From: an uncultured Roseburia sp.
GTDB lineage: Bacteria > Bacillota > Clostridia > Lachnospirales > Lachnospiraceae
Reading direction: 5' to 3'
DNA length: 8,308 nucleotides
NCBI GenBank assembly: GCA_947070915.1
Contig: CAMTDY010000128.1
Coordinates: forward strand, 1 to 8,308
In this document: positions 1 through 7,080 of the stretch, piece by piece
Position numbering within the stretch: position 1 is the first letter of the stretch
Layout of the letters: each line of letters opens with the position of its first letter
Program-made: the position numbers and the translations under genes
The notes under the pieces: generated by a model
The model's input: the letters and a program-made list of their open reading frames with translations, nothing else
The model's database searches: none
What the model was told of the DNA's origin: nothing

Positions 1-692
1 AGACCTTCCTGTCCATAGTACGCATTGTCTCCGTGCTTTCTGAAGTAGTGTTTATCCAAAAGATACTGGGGAGCCGGCTTTACAGATGGATTCAAGGTCA
101 TGGTATGATGAGCCATCTCTGCTACCTTGTCCAGAACTACGGCATTATAAACCGCATTTGCAGGCGATGTTCCCCAGGTAAAAGGACCGTGGTTCTTCAC
201 CACGATTCCCGGCACTTCCATGGCGTCTTTCTCTCCAAGAGTCTCGACGATGACCAGACCCGTATTTCTTTCATAGTCGTCGTTAATCTCGGCAGCTGTC
301 AGATCCCTGGTGCATGGAATTTCACCATAAAAATAATCCGCATGGGTCGTTCCCAGTGCCGGAATCGGCATTCCCGCCTGCGCAAAGGTAACCGCCCAGG
401 TAGAATGTGTATGTACAACTCCTGCCAGATTGTCAAATGCCCGGTACAGTTCAATATGTGTCGCTGTATCAGAGGATGGACGGTATTTACCCTCAACCAC
501 GTTCTGGTCAAAATCCACCACTACCATATCCTCCGGTGAAAGTTCGTCATATTCCACACCGCTGGGCTTGATCACAACAAGATTATTTTCCCGGTCAATT
601 CCGCTCACATTTCCCCAGGTATAGATCACAAGCCCTTTCTCCTGGAGCTCCATATTTGCATCATATACTTCTTTTTTCAATTGTTCCAGCAT
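1..692 (-). CDS. araD: L-ribulose-5-phosphate 4-epimerase, C-terminal end off the window
   Basis: This cytosolic, metal-dependent class II aldolase-family enzyme interconverts L-ribulose-5-phosphate and D-xylulose-5-phosphate, feeding arabinose into the pentose phosphate pathway. The translation has the family signatures: GNVSG at residues 27-31, KPSG at 42-45, SSDTATH at 73-79, the metal-binding HTH at 94-96, the third metal histidine in KNHGPFTWG (H168), and a C-terminal AYYGQ at 224-228 carrying the active-site tyrosine. These sit one residue before the E. coli positions (H95, H97, H171 region, Y229) as I remember them. 230 complete codons are visible and E. coli AraD is 231 residues, so only the last residue or residues are missing. 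The ATG at 692 has GGAGGG eight bases upstream. An in-frame ATG at 743 has no ribosome binding site and lies almost at the predicted transcription start, so it was not chosen. No other arabinose gene is visible; any partners would lie beyond position 1. Confidence 0.95.
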   Translation of the reverse strand, partial: MLEQLKKEVYDANMELQEKGLVIYTWGNVSGIDRENNLVVIKPSGVEYDELSPEDMVVVDFDQNVVEGKYRPSSDTATHIELYRAFDNLAGVVHTHSTWAVTFAQAGMPIPALGTTHADYFYGEIPCTRDLTAAEINDDYERNTGLVIVETLGEKDAMEVPGIVVKNHGPFTWGTSPANAVYNAVVLDKVAEMAHHTMTLNPSVKPAPQYLLDKHYFRKHGDNAYYGQEG

Positions 693-752
693 ACCAGTTT
701 CCCTCCATTTGTTCTCCAAATCATATTTTAGCTGTTCAGCCATACTGTTTTT

Positions 753-781
753 ATTATAATAGAAATAATGACGCCCGTCAA
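753..781 (-). promoter_or_regulatory. Sigma-A promoter for araD
   Basis: Reading on the minus strand, TTGACG (776-781) is followed by a 17-base spacer and a perfect TATAAT (753-758). The transcript would start near 746 and give a leader of roughly 50 bases before the araD ATG at 692. Five of six bases match at -35 and all six at -10, with ideal spacing, so this should be a strong promoter unless repressed. Confidence 0.85.
769..780. promoter_or_regulatory. Palindrome over the araD -35 box, possible operator
   Basis: TGACG-CC-CGTCA on the plus strand is a perfect 5-bp inverted repeat with a 2-base centre. It covers five of the six bases of the araD -35 hexamer, where a bound repressor would block RNA polymerase. 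It does not look like the B. subtilis AraR operator as I remember it, and a 5-bp palindrome can occur by chance. Confidence 0.3.
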
Positions 782-799
782 TACGGCTGGAATAAATTG

Positions 800-838
800 T
801 GAGAAAACTGCGGCCCCTCTAAAATGAGGACCGCAGTT
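800..838 (-). terminator. Hairpin terminator downstream of cysK
   Basis: On the minus strand AACTGCGG (831-838) pairs with CCGCAGTT (806-813), and inner CCTC/GAGG pairs extend the stem around an A/T-rich loop. A short, interrupted T run (TTTTCTC) follows. It begins 17 bases past the cysK stop, as expected for an intrinsic terminator of the rrf2-cysK unit, although the T tract is weak. On the plus strand no T run follows. A second pair of arms, CGGCTGG (784-790) and CCAGCCG (840-846), could form an outer stem. Confidence 0.65.
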
Positions 839-855
839 CCCAGCCGAACCTTTTA

Positions 856-1785
856 TTATGCAAACAACGGTGTAGAATAATAACGGTCCCCGCTGTCAGG
901 CAAAAATACAACGATATTTTTCCCTTTATTTTCCGGCTTCTCAGCCTCCCGCAATGCTGCCCAGAGCGCTGCTCCCGAAGAGATTCCTACAAGAACGCCC
1001 TCTTCCCTGGCAATTTCTTTTGCCGTCGCAAAAGCATTCTCATCTTCTACTGTTGTTATGTCGTCATAAATCTTTGTATTCAGGACCTCCGGTACAAATC
1101 CTGCCCCGATTCCCTGGATCTTGTGAGTTCCTGCTGTCTCCTGGGAGAGCACCGGTGAAGCGGCGGGCTCCACTGCCACGATCTTGACCGAAGGTTTTTT
1201 CCCTTTTAGATATTCGCCCACGCCGGTTATCGTACCTCCTGTTCCCACACCTGCCACAAAAAGATCCACCTCGCCTTCCGTATCCTCCCAGATCTCCGGT
1301 CCGGTATACTTTCTATGACTTTCCGGATTTGCCGGATTGACAAACTGTCCCACGATAATACTGCCAGGTATCTCCTGATTTAGTTCCTCTGCCCTGGCGA
1401 TGGCCCCTTTCATCCCCTTGCTGCCATCGGTAAGCACCAGTTCGGCACCATAGGCTTTTATCATATTTCTCCGCTCTACACTCATGGTCTCCGGCAGGAC
1501 AATAACCGCCTTATATCCCTTGGCGGCGGCGATAGCTGCCAGACCAATCCCGGTATTTCCAGAAGTCGGTTCCAGGATCGTCCCTCCCGGCTTCAGTCTG
1601 CCGCTTCTCTCCGCCTCCTCGATCATCTCCAGCGCAATACGGTCTTTTACACTTCCTGCTGGATTCAGATACTCCAGCTTCGCCAGTATCTTGGCCTCAA
1701 GACCATATTTTTTTTCAATGTTCGTAAATTCTACCAGTGGTGTGTTTCCAATCAGTTCCGTGGCGCTCTTAAATATTCTGCCCAT
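856..1785 (-). CDS. cysK: Cysteine synthase A (O-acetylserine sulfhydrylase)
   Basis: This PLP-dependent cytosolic enzyme makes L-cysteine from O-acetyl-L-serine and sulfide. The 309-residue protein has the usual CysK length and motifs in order: NPAGSVKDR with the PLP lysine K47, the substrate loop TSGNTG at 74-79, the phosphate-binding GTGGT at 181-185, QGIGAGF at 224-230, GISSGAA with the pyridine-nitrogen serine near 269-270, and the conserved PDSGDRY at 296-302. The ATG at 1785 has AAGGAAGG seven bases upstream. An in-frame ATG at 1833 overlaps the rrf2 stop but would add 16 basic residues not found in the family and has only a distant AGGA, so it was rejected. The gene lies 44 bases after rrf2 on the same strand with no promoter I can see between them, so the two are probably cotranscribed. 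O-acetylhomoserine or sulfocysteine activity cannot be excluded by sequence alone, but cysK is much the likeliest. Confidence 0.95.
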   Translation of the reverse strand: MGRIFKSATELIGNTPLVEFTNIEKKYGLEAKILAKLEYLNPAGSVKDRIALEMIEEAERSGRLKPGGTILEPTSGNTGIGLAAIAAAKGYKAVIVLPETMSVERRNMIKAYGAELVLTDGSKGMKGAIARAEELNQEIPGSIIVGQFVNPANPESHRKYTGPEIWEDTEGEVDLFVAGVGTGGTITGVGEYLKGKKPSVKIVAVEPAASPVLSQETAGTHKIQGIGAGFVPEVLNTKIYDDITTVEDENAFATAKEIAREEGVLVGISSGAALWAALREAEKPENKGKNIVVFLPDSGDRYYSTPLFA

Positions 1786-1829
1786 CTTTAACCTTCCTTT
1801 CTGGTTCGTACTCCGGCGAACCCGCAAAT

Positions 1830-2264
1830 TCATATGACGTAATCGTCCTTTTTTTGCCGCTGCCAGTCCACCAGATCCTCAAGGGTGACAGAATCCACTA
1901 CCGATTTGATCGCATCGTCGAGCCTTTTCCACAATTCCAGAGTCCCGCAGGTCTCCTGTCTCGGACAATCATTTTCTTCGTAATCCAGACAGCTCACCGG
2001 GGCAAGACTCCCCTCTGTCAGCCTCAGGACCATACCCGCCGTATACTCAGACGGCTTCCTCACTAACCGGTATCCTCCCTGCGGCCCCCGTATGGCCCGG
2101 ACAAATCCCGCCCGGTTCAAAATAGATACAATCTGCTCCAAATATTTAATCGAAATATCCTGTCTTGCGGAAATATCCTTGATCCGCACAGGTTCACCCG
2201 TGTCATTCATCGCAATATCCATCATAAGCCGAAGGGCATACCTTCCTTTTGTCGATATTTTCAT
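1830..2264 (-). CDS. Rrf2-family transcriptional regulator with three cysteines, upstream of cysK
   Basis: This 144-residue winged-helix regulator begins with the Rrf2 hallmark MKISTKGRYALRLMMD. It continues with the DNA-recognition helix region (DISIKYLEQIVSILNRAGFV, about 36-55), the wing RGPQGGYRL at 59-67, and a C-terminal dimerisation helix. Three cysteines, C92, C100 and C106, lie in the loop where IscR holds its iron-sulfur cluster (C92, C98, C104 in E. coli), but the spacing is Cx7Cx5C rather than Cx5Cx5C. An Fe-S or redox/cysteine-sensing role is therefore inferred, not shown. Position directly ahead of cysK suggests control of cysteine synthesis. In B. subtilis the Rrf2 protein CymR forms a repressor complex with CysK, which is a reasonable model here. 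The ATG at 2264 has AAAGGTG eight bases upstream. The symbol is left blank because IscR-like and CymR-like roles cannot be separated. Confidence 0.9.
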   Translation of the reverse strand: MKISTKGRYALRLMMDIAMNDTGEPVRIKDISARQDISIKYLEQIVSILNRAGFVRAIRGPQGGYRLVRKPSEYTAGMVLRLTEGSLAPVSCLDYEENDCPRQETCGTLELWKRLDDAIKSVVDSVTLEDLVDWQRQKKDDYVI

Positions 2265-2323
2265 CTAGACCGCACCTTTCCCTTGTTTTCATATTGAAAT
2301 AGTAGGAAATGGACTGTAACCAT

Positions 2324-2352
2324 ACTATACCTCTCATTTCATACTTTGTCAA
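2324..2352 (-). promoter_or_regulatory. Sigma-A promoter for rrf2-cysK
   Basis: On the minus strand a perfect TTGACA (2347-2352), a 17-base spacer and TATAGT (2324-2329) form a near-consensus promoter. The start of transcription would be near 2317, about 53 bases before the rrf2 ATG. Such a strong core promoter fits a gene held in check by a repressor, possibly Rrf2 itself. A 6-bp inverted repeat, ATAGTA (2299-2304) and TACTAT (2323-2328), flanks the start site and overlaps the -10 box, so it is a candidate operator. Confidence 0.85.
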
Positions 2353-2398
2353 TAGGAAAACATTTTTTTATTTTACTCCAGGCAAACCTTCCACAGTT

Positions 2399-4129
2399 CT
2401 ACTGACTGTTGTACAGTGCCGCATAAAACCCATCTTTTTTCAAAAGCTCGTCATGATTTCCCTGTTCTATAATATGCCCGTCTTTCATCACCAGGATGAC
2501 ATCCGCTTCCCGGATAGTGGAGAGACGATGCGCCACGATAAAGCTGGTCCTTCCCTCCATCATCTTGGAAAATGCATTCTGGATGCGGATCTCCGTACGG
2601 GTATCAATGGAGGAAGTCGCCTCGTCCAATATGAGCATGGGCGGCAGACAAAGCATCACCCTGGCAATACACAGCAGCTGCTTCTGTCCCTGGGACAGAC
2701 TGCCGCCATCTTCACCGATCACCGTGTCATATCCTTTCGGCAGTCTCTTGATAAAACTGTGGGCGTGGCTGGCTTTTGCCGCCTGGACCACCTCTTCTTC
2801 CGTGGCATCCGGTTTTCCCATCACGATATTTTCCCGGATGGTCCCCTGTTTCAGCCAGGTTTCCTGCAGTACCATGCCATAATTTGCCCGAAGGCTTTCT
2901 CTCGTGATCCTGCGGCTTTCATGGCCGCTGACAAGAATCTTCCCATCATTTACATCATAAAACCGCATGAGAAGGTTTATGAGCGTCGTCTTTCCACATC
3001 CTGTAGGTCCCACGATCGCCACTCTCTGACCTGGCTTCACATCCAGATTAAAATCCTCGATCAGATGCTGCTCTGGCACATAAGAAAAGCTTACGTCCTG
3101 GATCTCTACACTCCCATCCACATCATGAAGTACCACTGCATCATCAGCATCCGGCGTCTGCGGCGTCTCATCGATCAGTTCAAAGATCCTTCCCGCACAG
3201 GCGATGGCATTCTGCAGCTCTGTCACCACTCCGGAAATCTCGTTAAAGGGTTTGGTATACTGGTTCGCGTAGCGAAGAAAGCAGGACAGCTGTCCCACAG
3301 AAAGGCTTCCCTGGATGGCAAAAAATGCACCACTGATCCCTACGCCCGCATACACAAGGCTGTTTACAAATCTGGTGGCCGGATTGGTGATGGAGGAAAA
3401 GAAGATTCCCCTCAGAGAACATTTGCGCAGCCTCTCATTGATCTCGTCAAATTTCTCCTGGGCATCGTCCTCATAGGCAAAGGCCTGAACCACCTTTTGA
3501 TTTCCAAGGACCTCCTCCACCAGTGCCGTCTGCTCTCCTCTGGTCTCCGACTGCAGCTTAAACATCTCATAGGTCCTTTTCGCGATAAAACTAGCCACCA
3601 GCAGAGAAACCGGCGTAATCACGACAACCACCAGCGTAATGCTGACATTCACACTGAGCATAAACAACAGGGTTCCAAGGATCGTCACCACACCGGTAAA
3701 CAGCTGGGTAAATCCCATAAGAAGACCGTCCGCAAACTGATCCACATCGGCGATCACACGGCTGACCACCTCCCCGTGGGAATGCCCGTCAATATACTTT
3801 AAGGGCAGCTCCTGTATCCTCCGGAATGCCTCGTCACGGATATCCCGCACAATATTAAAGGTAATCTTATTATTGCACACGTTCATGATCCACTGCGCTG
3901 CCATGGTCACTGCCACCGCGCCGCCGATCTTCCATAATATATGACGGATGGCAGCAAAATCCACCGCGCCGGGAGCAATGATACAGTCGATGGCCTGCCC
4001 GGTGAGGATCGGTACATATAATGTCAGCGCCACCGTCACCGCCGCCAGCACCAGGGAGCAGATAAGGAAAAATGTATATCGTCTGATATAGCTCAAAACT
4101 CTTCGGATCGTCTCTTTCTGGCTCATCAT
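2399..4129 (-). CDS. ABC exporter half-transporter, catalytically competent subunit of a heterodimer
   Basis: The protein (576 residues) has a type IV exporter layout. An N-terminal six-helix membrane domain spans about 18-310 and a nucleotide-binding domain about 340-576. The ATPase motifs are Walker A G374-T381 with K380, Q-loop Q422, signature LSQGQ at 478-482, Walker B MLILDE at 498-503 with catalytic E503, and switch histidine H534. The signature has Gln where LSGGQ has Gly, which is also known in the TM288-type subunit of heterodimeric exporters. It is therefore the partner with an intact Walker B/H-loop, working with the gene just upstream. Start and stop overlap as ATGA at 4126-4129, and AAAGGAGG lies just upstream, indicating translational coupling. 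The substrate cannot be read from sequence; drug, peptide and lipid exporters all share this form. I see no convincing terminator between its stop and the rrf2 promoter, so read-through is possible. Confidence 0.93.
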   Translation of the reverse strand: MMSQKETIRRVLSYIRRYTFFLICSLVLAAVTVALTLYVPILTGQAIDCIIAPGAVDFAAIRHILWKIGGAVAVTMAAQWIMNVCNNKITFNIVRDIRDEAFRRIQELPLKYIDGHSHGEVVSRVIADVDQFADGLLMGFTQLFTGVVTILGTLLFMLSVNVSITLVVVVITPVSLLVASFIAKRTYEMFKLQSETRGEQTALVEEVLGNQKVVQAFAYEDDAQEKFDEINERLRKCSLRGIFFSSITNPATRFVNSLVYAGVGISGAFFAIQGSLSVGQLSCFLRYANQYTKPFNEISGVVTELQNAIACAGRIFELIDETPQTPDADDAVVLHDVDGSVEIQDVSFSYVPEQHLIEDFNLDVKPGQRVAIVGPTGCGKTTLINLLMRFYDVNDGKILVSGHESRRITRESLRANYGMVLQETWLKQGTIRENIVMGKPDATEEEVVQAAKASHAHSFIKRLPKGYDTVIGEDGGSLSQGQKQLLCIARVMLCLPPMLILDEATSSIDTRTEIRIQNAFSKMMEGRTSFIVAHRLSTIREADVILVMKDGHIIEQGNHDELLKKDGFYAALYNSQ

Positions 4130-5865
4130 TTTTCCTCCTTTCCAAACTGGGATTCATAGATCTCCCGGTACACTTCACAGCTCTGCAGCAGCTCTTCGTG
4201 GGTTCCCTTTCCCGCCAGCTCCCCGTCATCCAGCACAAGGATCTGGTCTGCCTGCAGGATCGACGCCGCACGCTGGGACACGATAAATACCGTGGTTCCA
4301 GCCAGGTTCTCCTGTATCCCCTTACGCAGCGCGGCATCCGTCATATAATCCAGCGCCGAGGAACTATCGTCCAGGATCAGTATATCCGGCTTCTTTACCA
4401 ATGCCCTGGCAATGGTGAGACGCTGTCTCTGTCCACCGGAAAAATTCCTCCCTCCCTGTTCCACCAGTGCATCCAGACCGCCTTCCTTGTCCCTGACAAA
4501 TTCCGCCGCCTGGGCTGTCTCCAACGCTGCCCAGATCTCTTCATCCGTGGCGTCCTTCCGGCCCCACTGCATATTAGAGCGGATATTCCCATAAAAAAGC
4601 ACCGCCTTCTGAGGTACCACCCCGATCTTTTCCCGCAGCTGAATGAGCGGATACTTTTTGATATCGGCTCCACCGATCCGGATCTCACCAGAGGTTCTCT
4701 CGTAAAATCTCGGAATGAGATTGACCAGAGAAGTTTTACCCGAACCTGTACCTCCGATCACTCCGATCACGTCGCCCCGTTTCGCCACAAAAGAGATATC
4801 TGTCAGGGACTCTTCCGCAGCATTCTGATAAGACAGCCCCACATGTTCAAATTCCACTATCTCTTCCTGTCCGGAGAAGGAAATTCCCTCTTCTGAATCC
4901 GTTCCCGCGGTATCCCTGAGACTTGTCTCTACCTCAAACACATCCTGGATGCGGTTTCCACAGGCGATCGCCTTTGTGACCGTAATGATGAGATTTGCCA
5001 GTTTCACCAGCTCCACCAGGATCTGCGACATATAATCCACCAGAGCCACCACAGCACCCTGGGTGAGAATCCCCGTCTCCACCCGCAGTGCTCCTGTCCA
5101 GATCAGAAGGATGATCGCTCCGTTCACGATCACAAATGTCAGCGGGTTCATCAGCGCCGAAACCCGCCCCACAAAAAACTGCACTTTATTCAGATCAAGA
5201 TTTGCTCTCTCAAATTTTTCCGTCTCCTCCTTCTCTTTCCGAAAAGCACGGATCACCCTGGCACCAGTCAGATTTTCCCTGGTGATGCCAAGAATCCGGT
5301 CCAGGCCTGCCTGCACCTTCTTATAAAGAGGGATGCTGGCAAGCATCACACCAAATACCACGATGGACAGAAGGGGGATTGCCACGACAAAGATCATGGC
5401 CGCCTTCACATCTATGGTAAATGCCATGATCATGGCTCCAAATACGATAAATGGCGATCTTAGAAACAATCTCAGCACCAGATTAACCCCGGACTGCACC
5501 TGATTTACATCACTGGTCATCCTCGTGATCAAACTGGTAGACCCCAGCCTGTCCACCTCCGTATAGGAAAACGTCTCGATATGATGAAACAAAGCAGCTT
5601 TCAGTTTTGCCGAAAATCCCACCGCCGCCTTGGCGGCAAAGTACTGTGCTGTCAGCGAAGAGACGAGCCCTACCACAGCCAGCAGAAGAAGTACGCCTCC
5701 CATCATCATCACATATCTTCCATCCCGGTTTTTGATCCCCACATCAATGATGGACGCCATTACAAGTGGCACCATCAATTCAAAAGATGCCTCTAATAAC
5801 TTAAAAAGCGGTCCCAGCACGGACTCCTTTTTGTAGTCTTTGAGATATACAAGTAGCTTCCACAT
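4126..5865 (-). CDS. ABC exporter half-transporter, subunit with degenerate ATP site
   Basis: This 579-residue protein is the first gene of the exporter pair: a six-helix membrane domain (about 15-300) followed by a nucleotide-binding domain (about 335-579). Walker A is G371-T378 with K377, Q-loop Q419, and the signature is FSGGQ at 475-479. Walker B reads ILILDD at 495-500, so the catalytic glutamate is replaced by D500, and the switch histidine is replaced by Q531 in IVSQR. The same Asp/Gln substitutions mark the TM287/BmrC-type subunits, where one composite site binds ATP but hydrolyses it poorly. Here the degenerate site would combine this Walker A/B with LSQGQ of the partner. The ATG at 5865 has GGAGG about ten bases upstream and gives the expected N terminus MWKLLVYLKDYKK. 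The frame is open upstream to an ATG at 5997, but that extension has no family match and would span the promoter, so it was rejected. Confidence 0.93.
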   Translation of the reverse strand: MWKLLVYLKDYKKESVLGPLFKLLEASFELMVPLVMASIIDVGIKNRDGRYVMMMGGVLLLLAVVGLVSSLTAQYFAAKAAVGFSAKLKAALFHHIETFSYTEVDRLGSTSLITRMTSDVNQVQSGVNLVLRLFLRSPFIVFGAMIMAFTIDVKAAMIFVVAIPLLSIVVFGVMLASIPLYKKVQAGLDRILGITRENLTGARVIRAFRKEKEETEKFERANLDLNKVQFFVGRVSALMNPLTFVIVNGAIILLIWTGALRVETGILTQGAVVALVDYMSQILVELVKLANLIITVTKAIACGNRIQDVFEVETSLRDTAGTDSEEGISFSGQEEIVEFEHVGLSYQNAAEESLTDISFVAKRGDVIGVIGGTGSGKTSLVNLIPRFYERTSGEIRIGGADIKKYPLIQLREKIGVVPQKAVLFYGNIRSNMQWGRKDATDEEIWAALETAQAAEFVRDKEGGLDALVEQGGRNFSGGQRQRLTIARALVKKPDILILDDSSSALDYMTDAALRKGIQENLAGTTVFIVSQRAASILQADQILVLDDGELAGKGTHEELLQSCEVYREIYESQFGKEEK

Positions 5866-5906
5866 CTTATGTCTCTCCTCCCTCAGAGATGATTTCACTG
5901 TTCCAT

Positions 5907-5915
5907 ATTGTAACA
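5907..5915 (-). promoter_or_regulatory. Extended -10 promoter for the ABC exporter operon
   Basis: On the minus strand TGTTACAAT (TG, one base, TACAAT) is an extended -10 element 41 bases upstream of the exporter start codon. No good -35 hexamer stands at 17 bases, which extended -10 promoters tolerate. The resulting leader of about 35 bases is too short for a BmrCD-style attenuator, so drug-induced attenuation is not supported here. Confidence 0.5.
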
Positions 5916-5996
5916 CATTTGGGGGATAATTACTACATTCTTGCGAAATAAAAGAATCCACAGAAAAGTTACCGCATAGAATGAATATAACAATCA

Positions 5997-6018
5997 AAAA
6001 TAAGGGTGACTTATTTTG
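5997..6018 (+). promoter_or_regulatory. Hairpin holding the ribosome binding site and TTG start of the SpoIID-like gene
   Basis: AAAATAAG (5997-6004) and CTTATTTT (6010-6017) form a perfect 8-bp inverted repeat around the loop GGTGA. The Shine-Dalgarno AAGGGTG (6002-6008) lies partly in the stem and partly in the loop, and the stem ends inside the TTG start (6016-6018). Folding would limit initiation. The stem is A/T-rich and so only weakly stable. The repeat is seen directly; a regulatory role is inferred. Confidence 0.4.
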
Positions 6019-6999
6019 GAAAATAAATCAATCCGACCAGAACTTTTCGCTACGGTCACTCAGGGAGAAGATACCGGAAAACTAACCGTAAATGTAACTT
6101 CCGAGCGGGACAATCGCCCCATCGAAGGGGCCTCTGTCCGCATTACCTACGACGGACAGCCGGATAATATCATTGAAGAAACCACCACAAATACAGAAGG
6201 GCAGATTCCTGACGTGGAATTGAATGCACCACCGATTGATTACAGCATGGCGCCTGGTGCTAATAAACCATATGCAGAATACACCATCTATGTCTCTGCC
6301 CCCGGTTATGAAACACTGGAAGTGAGCGGAGCTGAAATCTTTTCCGGAGAGCTGGCGATCCAGAACGCTGCCCTGCTTCCCATCAGCCCCACAGATCCGA
6401 CGGGAGCCGAGTTATATGTCATCCCCGACCACACTTTGTGGGGAGACTATCCACCAAAGATCGCAGAAGACGAGATCAAACCCATCGACGAATCCGGAGA
6501 GATCGTCCTAAGCCGGGTAGTGATCCCCGAATACGTGGTAGTCCACGACGGGCCACCCTCTGACCAGTCCGCCACCAACTATTATGTCAAGTACAAAGAT
6601 TACATCAAAAACGTAGCCAGCAGCGAAATTTACTCCACCTGGCCGGAAGCAACGATTCAGGCAAATGTCCTGGCAATCCAGTCCTTTACGCTTAACCGGG
6701 TGTTTACGGAGTGGTACCGCAACAAAGGCTATGACTTCACCATTACCAGTTCCACCGCCTTTGACCACAAGTGGATCCCTAACCGGAATGTCTTTGAGAG
6801 CATTTCAAGCATAGTGGATGAACTTTTCACCAATTTTCTTTCCCGTCCCAATGTGATCCAGCCAATCCTGACACAGTACTGTGACGGAAAAAATGTTAGT
6901 TGTCCAAACTGGATGACTGTAATCGGTAAGGTATGTAAAAGAAGAATACATACTACTCCCTTTAAATCCGAACTTTCCAAACTAGCAATCAAAAATTAA
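6016..6999 (+). pseudogene. SpoIID-like cell-wall protein, 3'-truncated
   Basis: The start is TTG with AAGGGTG seven bases upstream. Residues about 20-122 look like a carboxypeptidase-regulatory-type beta domain (GKLTVNV, IEGASVRITYDG, TNTEGQI, YTIYVSAPGYETLEV). Residues about 170-300 match the SpoIID-like region of clostridial proteins annotated as peptidoglycan-binding or spore cortex related, with YKDYIKNVASSEIYSTWP, ANVLAIQSFTLNR and TQYCDGKNVSCPNWM. In full-length relatives, as I remember them, this continues into a QWGS motif and then C-terminal peptidoglycan-binding repeats. Here the match stops after T301 (position 6918), and a 26-residue basic tail unlike the family runs to the stop. 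The QWGS continuation is absent from all three plus-strand frames just downstream, so a simple frameshift is not the cause. Insertion, deletion or misassembly at about 6918 is likelier. There is no signal peptide. The product may be non-functional, though a short stable protein cannot be excluded. Confidence 0.75.
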
Positions 7000-7046
7000 A
7001 AGCAAGCATTTTCCAAAAGACATCACCTGGAAATTTTAAGTACAGG

Positions 7047-7080
7047 AAAAAAATTAAGGCCGGGTGGTGGCCCGGCCTTA
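7047..7080 (-). terminator. Strong intrinsic terminator of the two-gene cassette
   Basis: TAAGGCCGGG (7055-7064) and CCCGGCCTTA (7071-7080) form a perfect 10-bp, G/C-rich stem with a six-base loop. Read on the minus strand the stem is followed by one A pair and seven T (7047-7053), a textbook rho-independent terminator for the genes at 7170-8263. On the plus strand no T run follows directly, so it is a poor terminator for the SpoIID-like gene coming from the left, though it may block convergent transcription to some extent. Confidence 0.92.

Noticed and set aside
33..624. Plus-strand open frames at the left edge
   Set aside because: They are antisense to araD, whose minus-strand translation matches the family throughout.
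1786..1833. Sixteen-residue extension of CysK overlapping the rrf2 stop
   Set aside because: The added residues are absent from the family; the ATG at 1785 has a well-placed AAGGAAGG and gives the normal length.
2309..3802. Long open frame (497 codons) on the plus strand opposite the ABC exporter gene
   Set aside because: It lies antisense to a gene with complete exporter motifs, has no family resemblance and no clear ribosome binding site, and is explained by the codon pattern of the real gene.
5866..5906. BmrCD-type leader peptide and attenuator ahead of the exporter genes
   Set aside because: The leader after the -10 element is only about 35 bases and has no terminator hairpin or small open frame.
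5866..5997. N-terminal extension of the first exporter subunit to an ATG at 5997
   Set aside because: It would span the likely promoter and has no family match; the ATG at 5865 has a strong ribosome binding site and gives the usual N terminus.
6903..6999. Simple one- or two-base frameshift explaining the short SpoIID-like protein
   Set aside because: The other two plus-strand frames do not resume the family sequence, so the downstream part is missing and not just out of frame.
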